Shown one piece after another: positions 1 through 5,559 of a stretch of DNA of 9,975 nucleotides. The DNA lies in NCBI GenBank assembly GCA_023458835.1, contig JAEWWY010000373.1, forward strand, positions 1-9,975. The letters are read 5' to 3'. This DNA comes from Bacillota bacterium (GTDB lineage: Bacteria > Bacillota > Clostridia > Christensenellales > Aristaeellaceae). Made by a program: the position numbers and the translations under genes. The notes below the pieces were generated by a model that saw nothing but the letters and a program-made list of their open reading frames with translations, did no database searches and had not been told where the DNA came from. Position 1 is the first letter of the stretch, and every line of letters starts with the position of its first letter.

Positions 1-590
1 GCATCCAGCATTTCCCTGGACCAGGCGCGCTTTGGCACATCCATCAACTGCATGCCGGCGGCATCGGAGACTTCCGTGGCGAATACACCGGTGAGCTTAT
101 AGCGGATATAATCCTTGGGCAAAAGGATGTGGGCACATTTTGCGTACACATCCGGCTGATTTTGCTGTACCCACATGATTTTGGCTGCGGTAAAGCCTGT
201 CATGGGCGGGTTGGCGGTGATCTCAATCACGCGCTTTGAGCCTAAGCGCCGGGCCATTTCGTCGCACTGCTCCCCGGTGCGCTGGTCGCACCAGATGATG
301 GCGCTGCGAAGCACGTTGCCATCCCTGTCCAGCATGGTCAGCCCGTGCATCTGGCCGGAAAGGCCCACCCCTAAAACATCGCGGGGGTTCACGTTCTCAT
401 TTTCCAGCACCTTGCGGATGCCCTGCGCGCAGGCGTTCCACCAATCCTCCGGGTCCTGCTCGGCCCAGCCGTTTTTGGGCTGGTACATGGGATACTCCAC
501 GGTATGGGCGCTTACGGGGCGGCCATCCTCGGAAAACAGAACGGTTTTGGTGCCGGAGGTACCCAGGTCGATACCCAGAAGATAAGCCAT
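1..590 (-). CDS. xylB: Xylulokinase (FGGY family), N-terminal part, runs off left edge
   Basis: Xylulokinase phosphorylates D-xylulose with ATP to D-xylulose 5-phosphate in the cytoplasm, the step that feeds xylose into the pentose phosphate pathway. The visible 196 codons are the N-terminal FGGY domain. The phosphate-binding motif GIDLGTSGTK begins at residue 6, and Asp8 aligns with Asp6 of E. coli XylB. Further matches to E. coli XylB recalled from memory are WAEQDPEDWW, GLSGQMHGLT, WCDQRT, GFTAAK, LLPKDYIRYKLTG and SDAAGMQLMDV; the GQMHG motif is typical of xylulokinases within the family. The start ATG at 590-588 follows AAGGGAGG (605-598) with a 7-base gap. It lies only 23 bases after the stop of the polyphosphate polymerase gene, so the two are probably cotranscribed. 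The C-terminal FGGY domain with the second catalytic Asp is outside the window. Another FGGY sugar kinase is possible but less likely given the xylulokinase-type motifs. Confidence 0.9.
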   Translation of the reverse strand, partial: MAYLLGIDLGTSGTKTVLFSEDGRPVSAHTVEYPMYQPKNGWAEQDPEDWWNACAQGIRKVLENENVNPRDVLGVGLSGQMHGLTMLDRDGNVLRSAIIWCDQRTGEQCDEMARRLGSKRVIEITANPPMTGFTAAKIMWVQQNQPDVYAKCAHILLPKDYIRYKLTGVFATEVSDAAGMQLMDVPKRAWSREMLD

Positions 591-613
591 ATGAATGCCT
601 CCCTTACAGATCG

Positions 614-1315
614 TTAGGCGTCCAGTTCCTCGAACCTTCGGCATAAAACATATTTGGATACGGCGCTGTTCAATGCATTGGGGCAGTAGGTGTTCAGGAT
701 GTCCCTGATATAGGGGGGCATGGCCTGGTTATACTTCACTTCCAAAATGGTCTCGCCGTTGTCCAGCGGGGAAATGGTGGGCAGGTATGGATCGAAGATA
801 TCGAATTTTTTGAGCCCCGTGCGAAGCTGCTTGTCAAAGGTGATGCGCACTTCCTCCGCCGGGTGGAGATACGCCTCCCGGATATAGTCCACCACCACCG
901 CAGGGCGCAGGAGGTTGATGGTCATCTCCCGGAACATATCCCGCAAAAGCCCGCTGCGGGTACGCTCCAGCCCGGTGGGGTCCCCGGCCATCAACTGCTC
1001 GCATAAATCCCTGGGGATCTCTATGCTGCGCTTGGAGATAAGGCTGCCCATCTTGCTTTTGCATTCCAGCAGAATCTTGCCATCGCGCATATTATAGATG
1101 CGGATGCGGTATTTTTCCCGGGAGGGAACGCCGCTGACCTTATCGTACAGCGCATTGTCAAACACACCGTCAAAATACAGCGAACGGACATGGTATTCGT
1201 TTTGCTCGTCGCCGTTGGGATCGCGGTGCAGCGTGTGATCCAGCACGTTGGACAGGATCATGTACTGCATGTCGTTGATGAAATACTTCAGCTCATGGCG
1301 AAGCGGAACAGCCAA
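614..1315 (-). CDS. VTC-domain polyphosphate polymerase (triphosphate tunnel fold)
   Basis: A 233-residue soluble protein that is almost entirely one VTC domain, the catalytic domain known from yeast Vtc4, which makes polyphosphate from ATP. Visible tunnel-type motifs in order: RHELKY (6-11), RSLYFD (44-49), KYRIRIY (68-74), LECKSK (83-88), the region around DYIREAY (143-149), RITFDKQLR (157-165), LEVKYN (191-196) and SKY (220-222). These basic and acidic residues match the pattern that binds triphosphate and metal in this fold. There is no signal peptide or membrane segment, so it should act in the cytoplasm, probably at the membrane through its neighbour. The start is a TTG at 1315-1313 with a very strong GGAGGTGA site and no in-frame ATG upstream. 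It follows the DUF4956 gene by 150 bases and precedes xylB by 23 bases. Bacterial members are commonly annotated as polyphosphate polymerase, but activity is inferred from the family; another triphosphate substrate remains possible. Confidence 0.88.
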   Translation of the reverse strand: MAVPLRHELKYFINDMQYMILSNVLDHTLHRDPNGDEQNEYHVRSLYFDGVFDNALYDKVSGVPSREKYRIRIYNMRDGKILLECKSKMGSLISKRSIEIPRDLCEQLMAGDPTGLERTRSGLLRDMFREMTINLLRPAVVVDYIREAYLHPAEEVRITFDKQLRTGLKKFDIFDPYLPTISPLDNGETILEVKYNQAMPPYIRDILNTYCPNALNSAVSKYVLCRRFEELDA

Positions 1316-1320
1316 ATTGT

Positions 1321-1327
1321 CACCTCC
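1321..1327 (-). promoter_or_regulatory. Strong ribosome binding site that fixes a TTG start
   Basis: The minus strand reads GGAGGTGACAAT directly before TTG (1315-1313), so GGAGG lies 7 bases from the start. No in-frame ATG or GTG is present further upstream before the hairpin region, and the first residues after the TTG already belong to the VTC domain (RHELKY at residues 6-11). This makes the TTG the only reasonable start for the polymerase gene. Confidence 0.8.
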
Positions 1328-1339
1328 GGTGATTCGGGC

Positions 1340-1409
1340 GATGCCGGCGGCGCCGGCATCGATGATGCCTGTGCGCTTCGTGATATCATAGGGCGATGAT
1401 CAATCGCCC
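1340..1409 (-). repeat. Two perfect hairpins between the DUF4956 and VTC genes, likely dispersed palindromic repeat
   Basis: Two inverted repeats lie in the 150-base gap. The left one is GATGCCGGC (1340-1348), a 3-base loop, and GCCGGCATC (1352-1360), a perfect 9-bp stem. The right one is GGGCGAT (1391-1397), a 5-base loop, and ATCGCCC (1403-1409), a perfect 7-bp stem. Read on the minus strand, the right hairpin is preceded by GCAGG, giving GCAGGGGCGATTGATCATCG, which resembles a short palindromic repeat scattered through many clostridial genomes (recollection, not a search). Neither hairpin is followed by a T run, so a simple intrinsic terminator is unlikely. The left hairpin ends about 12 bases upstream of the polymerase ribosome binding site, so it could affect mRNA stability or translation of the downstream half of the operon. 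Confidence 0.55.
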
Positions 1410-1448
1410 CTGCGGCGTATAGGCAAACTTGCTTGCTCTTCCTTCTAT

Positions 1449-1478
1449 GGCGGGAGAGGGACGGGTTAGACTCCCGCC
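1449..1478 (-). other. Stem-loop spanning the DUF4956 stop codon
   Basis: GGCGGGAG (1449-1456) and CTCCCGCC (1471-1478) form a perfect 8-bp stem with a 14-base loop, and the TAA stop of the DUF4956 gene (1468-1466) sits in the loop. No T run follows. It may protect the 3' end of the upstream coding region or act together with the two hairpins next to it; chance is also possible in GC-rich sequence. Confidence 0.35.
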
Positions 1479-2179
1479 TCCGTCTGGCAGGCCACCAGCG
1501 TGGCATCGTGGACGCCCTCTATATCCAGCATCCGGGCCACGATCTCGTGCTTTTCGCCCAGGCGAATTTCCACCGTCATCTCCGCACCGGCCCTTGTCAG
1601 CGTTTTGGAGCGCAGGCGGTGCTGGCGCGCGGAATGCTTGAGCTCGGATTCGATGTCGTACTCGGCGGACTCGTCGTAGTGAAGCACCAAAAGATAGCTG
1701 TTGGGGTTCTGGAATTTGATGAAGGTCATGGCCAGCAGGATGACGGCGATGCCGATCACTGCCGCGATGCCCACCAGGTACAGCTCAGCGCCAAAGAGGA
1801 TGCCCATGGTCAGCGACCAGAACATGTAGGCGGTGTCCATGGGGTCTTTCACCGCGGTGCGGAAACGCACAATAGACAGCGCGCCCACCATACCCATGGA
1901 CAGCGCGATATCACTTTTGATACACATGACCACGGGGGTGGTGATGAGGGTGAGCATCACCAGCGTCATGGCAAAGGACGGGCTGTACAGCACGCCCTTG
2001 AACGTCCTGCGGTAAACCCAGGCGATAATGAGGCCTGCCACCAGGCCGATACCCAAGGCCATCACTACTTTCCAAGGGGTCAGGGCTTGAAGCTGCTGGG
2101 AGAAGTAGGATGATATGGAAGGGTTTTGTTGTACGATGTCCTGGGTGTTCACCGACAAAAGCTGAGCCATTGCGTGCAT
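1466..2179 (-). CDS. DUF4956 multi-pass membrane protein, partner of VTC polymerase
   Basis: A 237-residue integral membrane protein. A soluble N-terminal stretch of about 36 residues is followed by hydrophobic segments at roughly 38-56, 67-87, 116-135 and 136-154. The highly conserved family signature SMGMVGALSIVRFRTAVKDP lies at 94-113, followed by DTAYMFW (115-121). Residues 155-237 form a soluble tail (SYLLVLHYDE near 161, EMTVEIRLGEK near 200, VARMLDIEGV near 214) whose beta-alpha alternation looks like an ACT-type or ferredoxin-like fold; that is inference. The function of DUF4956 is not established. Its position directly before a VTC polymerase gene suggests a membrane anchor, channel or regulator for polyphosphate synthesis. 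The first ATG (2179-2177) is chosen over the one three codons later because AGGAGG (2192-2187) sits 7 bases upstream. It is the first gene after a clear sigma-A promoter. Confidence 0.88.
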   Translation of the reverse strand: MHAMAQLLSVNTQDIVQQNPSISSYFSQQLQALTPWKVVMALGIGLVAGLIIAWVYRRTFKGVLYSPSFAMTLVMLTLITTPVVMCIKSDIALSMGMVGALSIVRFRTAVKDPMDTAYMFWSLTMGILFGAELYLVGIAAVIGIAVILLAMTFIKFQNPNSYLLVLHYDESAEYDIESELKHSARQHRLRSKTLTRAGAEMTVEIRLGEKHEIVARMLDIEGVHDATLVACQTEAGV

Positions 2180-2209
2180 ATCAGCGCCTCCTGTGATGAT
2201 TCTTCTTAC

Positions 2210-2237
2210 ATTATACGGAAAAGGGATTTTCCGTCAA
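2210..2237 (-). promoter_or_regulatory. Sigma-A type promoter for the DUF4956-VTC-xylB unit
   Basis: The minus strand shows TTGACG (2237-2232) as a -35 box, a 16-base spacer, and a perfect TATAAT (2215-2210) as a -10 box. Transcription would start near 2203, giving a leader of about 24 bases before the DUF4956 ATG, just long enough for its AGGAGG site. The 77-base gap after the upstream CotH-family stop thus contains a full promoter, so the polyphosphate genes can be transcribed separately from the kinase genes. Confidence 0.75.
2216..2233. promoter_or_regulatory. Operator-like perfect dyad inside the promoter spacer
   Basis: CGGAAAA (2216-2222) and TTTTCCG (2227-2233) form a perfect 7-bp inverted repeat around GGGA. 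The dyad fills the spacer between the -35 and -10 boxes and overlaps the last two bases of the -35 box. A dimeric repressor bound here would block RNA polymerase. As RNA it could also be a weak terminator for the preceding gene, but no T run follows on the minus strand. Confidence 0.45.
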
Positions 2238-2256
2238 GAAAACGACGAAGATTGTT

Positions 2257-5200
2257 TCAAAGGACATCCGGCGGCATGGGCGGTTTTTCGCCGAAATACT
2301 CCGCCATGGTGGCGGCCGGCAGGCTGAAATATTCCTGCACCATCTCATAAAAGAGGGTCGGCCGCTTTTTGATGACATTGCGGGAGCGGTCCACACGCTG
2401 CTGCCAGTAGCGCTTGGCGCCTTCCGGCGTAAGGGGCGAATCCACATTGATCGTCCTTTCGTTCCATTCCGCCCAGCGCGCGAAGTGCAGCTCCATTTCC
2501 GGCTCAATCGCGGCAACCAGGCCGTTGAATGTGTCAAGCATGGTTTGCGTGGTGAGCACCTGAAATATCTCCCCGAGGCGGCGCAGGAATTTTTCCTTCA
2601 TCTCATCGTTTTCAAGAAGCTTGCGGATCAGGACATTGTTGACATTCTTATCGCCTGCGCCCTTGGGGTCCATATAGGATTTGGGGCTGTTGAAGCTGGA
2701 TTCGAACATGCCGTAATCCGAATCGTAGAAGATCCAGCGCCACTTGCACCCTTCCCCCTTGATCTTGTAAAAGCGGATGTTGCCCGCGTCGGAGTTGCCG
2801 AAGAACCATACCAGGGCCATGTAATCAAAGTAGTTGTCCACATCGATGCGGTCGGTGATGTAGGCAAGATCCTGCGAATTTTTGCCGGGGGAAAGGTCCT
2901 TGGCTTTTGTGATCAGGTCCTTGTACTCCTTGTTGCTACCGTAGGCCACCGTGCCGCCGGATTCCAGAATGTCCATATTTTTGGCCTGTTCCATGGGGAT
3001 TCCTTCATGCTGGGCTATGAAGAAACGGTCCACCCGCTCCCGCATGTTGTAATGGCCCCAGTATTGGCCGTTCAGGTATACCACTACGGGATTGACTGCC
3101 TGGTGGGCAACGCCGGTATCTATTTTGTCGATGAGCATGGATTGGTAGGCGTCGTTGATCCGCGTCCATACGTTGTCGTTGCCGCTGTTGCGCAATACAA
3201 ACGACTTGTATTGGGTAAAAGGCCGGCTTTCAAACAGGGGAGCATCAAAATATTTGGCGCCCTGGGAGGCCTTGGCCCGCAACTTAAAGGTTTTTTGCGG
3301 CATATCAAGGCTGTATTGCCCCTGCAGGCCAAACTCCATGCCCTGGGACAGTACCTGGGTGGTTCCGTCCAGCAAATAATATTCCACATGGCCGGGCCGG
3401 GGAACCTTGCCCAAGGTGCGGTAGATGGGGTATTCGCCTGTGGCCGCCAGCTTGAAAGGAAGCTTCTCTTTGTTCAGCGGCCCGCCGGAGGCCAGCATGC
3501 CATCAGCCTCGTTCCACAGCTCATCCGGGTCCGTCACCAGGGATACAATGGGCAGCCAGTGATATACATTGATAAAATACGTTTGCGTAATGACCTCGCT
3601 GGGCTGCAGATCCTGCTGAAACGCCCGGGCGCGGATGGGCGTGGTTATGCTGACGGTGATAGGAGCGCCCTCGTACACAGGGTGCTGCCGGGTGGGGATG
3701 CTGCCGTCCAGCGTATAGTGGACAGCAGTGCCTTCCGGCACATTTAAGGACACGGAAACCGTTTCATGATACAGCCCGCCCCTGATGGAAAAGGAAGGCG
3801 CTTGCGCAAAACCCAGGAATCCGGTGCCGTTGACGGTGCCCATGGTGGGCGCGTCGTAATAAAAAAAGCCATCGAGGCCGCTGGTTCTGCCATAAGAGAT
3901 ATTGGTGGGGATCAGCGGCAAATGGATCCTGTCCAGCATACGGCCGTCGGGATCAGATAAGCACATCACTTCGCCGCCGGCCCTAAGCAGCTTGAAGTTG
4001 GTATGATACCCGTTTGATTGGCTGTTGAGGCCGTCCAGATAGATGATCTTGTATTCCCCGGGGCCTATGGAAGCGCCGGCGGGAAACTGCCACTTGCGGG
4101 GGCGGTTAAGGTTATCGCTTAAGCCGTAGCCTTCCAGAAAAACGGTTTGGGTGGAGGAATTATACAGCTCTACCCAGTCGCTTCCGTTGTCATTGGAGGA
4201 CATGAGCTCGGAAATATAGACACCGGCCGTGTTGGCGGCCAGCATGTTCCTTTCCGCCTGGGCGGCCCCGGCACTGTTGTTGGGCATGCCGGGGGTGGCT
4301 GTTTGAAATACCTGCCAATTGCCGCTTTCATCCCGGCCCAGGGAAGCATCCATGGGCAGGTTATCGATGGTCATCCTGTCCATCAGCCGCCCGCGGCTGT
4401 CGGACAGGATGACCGTCTCCCGCTCCGCGCTTAAGCGGAAGCTGGTATGGGAGATTTTGTCGGCATCCGCCAGATTGTCCTTCCCGCTGCAAAAAACCAG
4501 GTAGTAACCGCGGGCGGGGATCACCGCATCCTGGGGGAAACGCCATTTCAGGGGATCGTTTTCCTTGTCGCTCAAGGCAAGGCCCGCCAGGGAAACGGGC
4601 TTGTCCGTGGCGTTGTACAATTCGATCCAATCGGAAAGGTCCCCGTCCTCATCATAGATGCCTGTACGGGCATTGGCCATGACTTCATTGAAGCGGACGG
4701 CGCCTTCCGCAACGGCGTTCGTATTGCGGTAAGCAAGGAAGCCTTCCTGCGTATTTTCAAAGCCGGGGCTATATTCCCGGGTCTGCGCCCAGGAGGTGCC
4801 GTCGGCCTGCAGGGCAAAGGATGTATCGCTGTTCATGATAGGCACGGTGACCTGATGGATGACATAGGCGCCGGGATCGAACAGATAGACCGTTTCCCCG
4901 GCGGAGGAAAGCTTGAATTTGGCGTGCAGCGCGCCCGCGGGGTCTGTGCTGTTTGTATCGGAAGCGAATACGACCAGGCGGCCGCCGGGCGCCAGCGTGG
5001 CTTTCGGGAAGAGAAACAGAACCCGGTCGCTTCGATCGGAAAGGCCTACGTTCGTCATATCGATCGGGCGGTCAGAACTGTTCCATACCTCCAGCCAATC
5101 ACTGAATTCGCCGTTCTCATCCGGAACGGCGGAGCTGTTGGCCGTCATGACCTCGCTAATCACGAGCCCCTGGTAGACGGCCGATGGCGAAGACTTCGGG

Positions 5201-5388
5201 GCTTGTCCATCAGGGGTCTGCACGGAGGTCATGGCGTGGGTCAGCGGCTCGCTGGGGAGCACGGTGATCATCACGGCCAATATGGCAAGCAAAAAAAGCA
5301 AGCCGGGCAGCACGGAAGGCTTCTTCTGCCTTGGACCGCCCGAAGGCCTGAGATTTTGCGGAGAACGCGGCGCCGGGGTTGCTTGCAT
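2257..5388 (-). CDS. CotH-family surface kinase with three lamin-tail domains (paralogue 1)
   Basis: A 1043-residue protein. A basic N terminus (residues 1-25) leads into a hydrophobic segment at about 27-45 (VLPGLLFLLAILAVMITVLP), a signal anchor or uncleaved signal that puts the rest outside the membrane. Three lamin-tail domains follow at about 74-170 (GEFSDWLEVWN), 229-330 (GDLSDWIELYN) and 388-480 (GSDWVELYN), then a chitobiase C-terminal-like domain at about 530-605 (VHYTLDGSIPT), then the CotH kinase domain at about 612-1010. Kinase motifs include FVLRNSGND (730-738), FFGNSDAGN (862-870, Asp867) and YDSDYG (888-893, Asp889 and Asp891), which probably correspond to the catalytic and metal-binding aspartates of B. 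subtilis CotH, an atypical protein kinase. The start at 5388 is chosen because AAAGGAG (5405-5399) precedes it and the N terminus then aligns with its neighbour; the open frame extends 23 codons further to 5457. The substrate is unknown. Confidence 0.88.
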   Translation of the reverse strand: MQATPAPRSPQNLRPSGGPRQKKPSVLPGLLFLLAILAVMITVLPSEPLTHAMTSVQTPDGQAPKSSPSAVYQGLVISEVMTANSSAVPDENGEFSDWLEVWNSSDRPIDMTNVGLSDRSDRVLFLFPKATLAPGGRLVVFASDTNSTDPAGALHAKFKLSSAGETVYLFDPGAYVIHQVTVPIMNSDTSFALQADGTSWAQTREYSPGFENTQEGFLAYRNTNAVAEGAVRFNEVMANARTGIYDEDGDLSDWIELYNATDKPVSLAGLALSDKENDPLKWRFPQDAVIPARGYYLVFCSGKDNLADADKISHTSFRLSAERETVILSDSRGRLMDRMTIDNLPMDASLGRDESGNWQVFQTATPGMPNNSAGAAQAERNMLAANTAGVYISELMSSNDNGSDWVELYNSSTQTVFLEGYGLSDNLNRPRKWQFPAGASIGPGEYKIIYLDGLNSQSNGYHTNFKLLRAGGEVMCLSDPDGRMLDRIHLPLIPTNISYGRTSGLDGFFYYDAPTMGTVNGTGFLGFAQAPSFSIRGGLYHETVSVSLNVPEGTAVHYTLDGSIPTRQHPVYEGAPITVSITTPIRARAFQQDLQPSEVITQTYFINVYHWLPIVSLVTDPDELWNEADGMLASGGPLNKEKLPFKLAATGEYPIYRTLGKVPRPGHVEYYLLDGTTQVLSQGMEFGLQGQYSLDMPQKTFKLRAKASQGAKYFDAPLFESRPFTQYKSFVLRNSGNDNVWTRINDAYQSMLIDKIDTGVAHQAVNPVVVYLNGQYWGHYNMRERVDRFFIAQHEGIPMEQAKNMDILESGGTVAYGSNKEYKDLITKAKDLSPGKNSQDLAYITDRIDVDNYFDYMALVWFFGNSDAGNIRFYKIKGEGCKWRWIFYDSDYGMFESSFNSPKSYMDPKGAGDKNVNNVLIRKLLENDEMKEKFLRRLGEIFQVLTTQTMLDTFNGLVAAIEPEMELHFARWAEWNERTINVDSPLTPEGAKRYWQQRVDRSRNVIKKRPTLFYEMVQEYFSLPAATMAEYFGEKPPMPPDVL

Positions 5389-5398
5389 CGAATGAACG

Positions 5399-5405
5399 CT
5401 CCTTT
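5399..5405 (-). promoter_or_regulatory. Ribosome binding site deciding the start of CotH paralogue 1
   Basis: AAAGGAGCGTT lies 10 bases before the ATG at 5388-5386. The same AAAGGAGCGTT stands 10 bases before the ATG of the neighbouring paralogue at 8670 (site 8687-8681). The shared site and equal spacing argue against the longer open frame that begins at 5457, whose extra 23 codons have no counterpart in the paralogue. Confidence 0.8.
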
Positions 5406-5466
5406 TGTCCGGGGCCCAAACACAGGGGAGGCATAAAGAGGGCGCTTTTCGCGCCAATCTTATGGC

Positions 5467-5495
5467 ATTATAGCATACAATCTATGGGCCGGAAA
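5467..5495 (-). promoter_or_regulatory. Extended -10 promoter for CotH paralogue 1
   Basis: The minus strand has TGCTATAAT (5475-5467), a perfect -10 box with the TG extension, and TTTCCG (5495-5490) 17 bases upstream as a poor -35 box. The expected leader is about 70 bases and contains a small GGCGC/GCGCC hairpin (5441-5455). An almost colinear copy of this whole region stands before the neighbouring paralogue, which supports its being functional. Confidence 0.65.
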
Positions 5496-5538
5496 CCGAG
5501 AGGTATGGTTCCCATACAAATTTTGCAAGTATCAAGAG
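5467..5538 (-). repeat. Duplicated CotH upstream region, copy 1
   Basis: From the -10 box outward, these roughly 72 bases align colinearly with 8770-8839 in front of the next paralogue. Shared blocks are TATAAT, the adjoining TTGTATG, TTTCCG/TTTTCG, and TTGCAAAATTTGTAT/TTGCAAATTTTGTAT. A perfect 6-bp dyad, GTATGG TTC CCATAC (5503-5517), lies upstream of the -35 region here and is partly degraded in copy 2. It may be an activator or repressor site kept during gene duplication. No strong terminator for the preceding gene (stop at 5560) is visible in this gap. Confidence 0.6.
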
Positions 5539-5559
5539 TTTTATGCATCAAGCATGCTG

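Noticed and set aside
175..585. Open frame on the plus strand (136 codons)
   Set aside because: Antisense to xylulokinase, whose motifs are unambiguous on the minus strand.
1433..2113. Open frame on the plus strand (226 codons) rich in His and Gln
   Set aside because: Antisense to the well-supported DUF4956 gene; its unusual composition is what is expected opposite membrane-protein codons.
2485..3747. Long open frame on the plus strand (420 codons)
   Set aside because: It lies wholly antisense to the CotH-family gene, has no recognisable domain, and a similar antisense frame recurs opposite the paralogue, as expected from GC-rich coding DNA.
4447..5436. Long open frame on the plus strand (329 codons)
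   Set aside because: Antisense to the lamin-tail part of paralogue 1. A matching frame occurs opposite paralogue 2 (7939-8760), so its conservation follows from the sense gene.
5389..5457. N-terminal extension of CotH paralogue 1 by 23 codons
   Set aside because: No counterpart in paralogue 2, and the shared AAAGGAG site sits 10 bases before the internal ATG at 5388.
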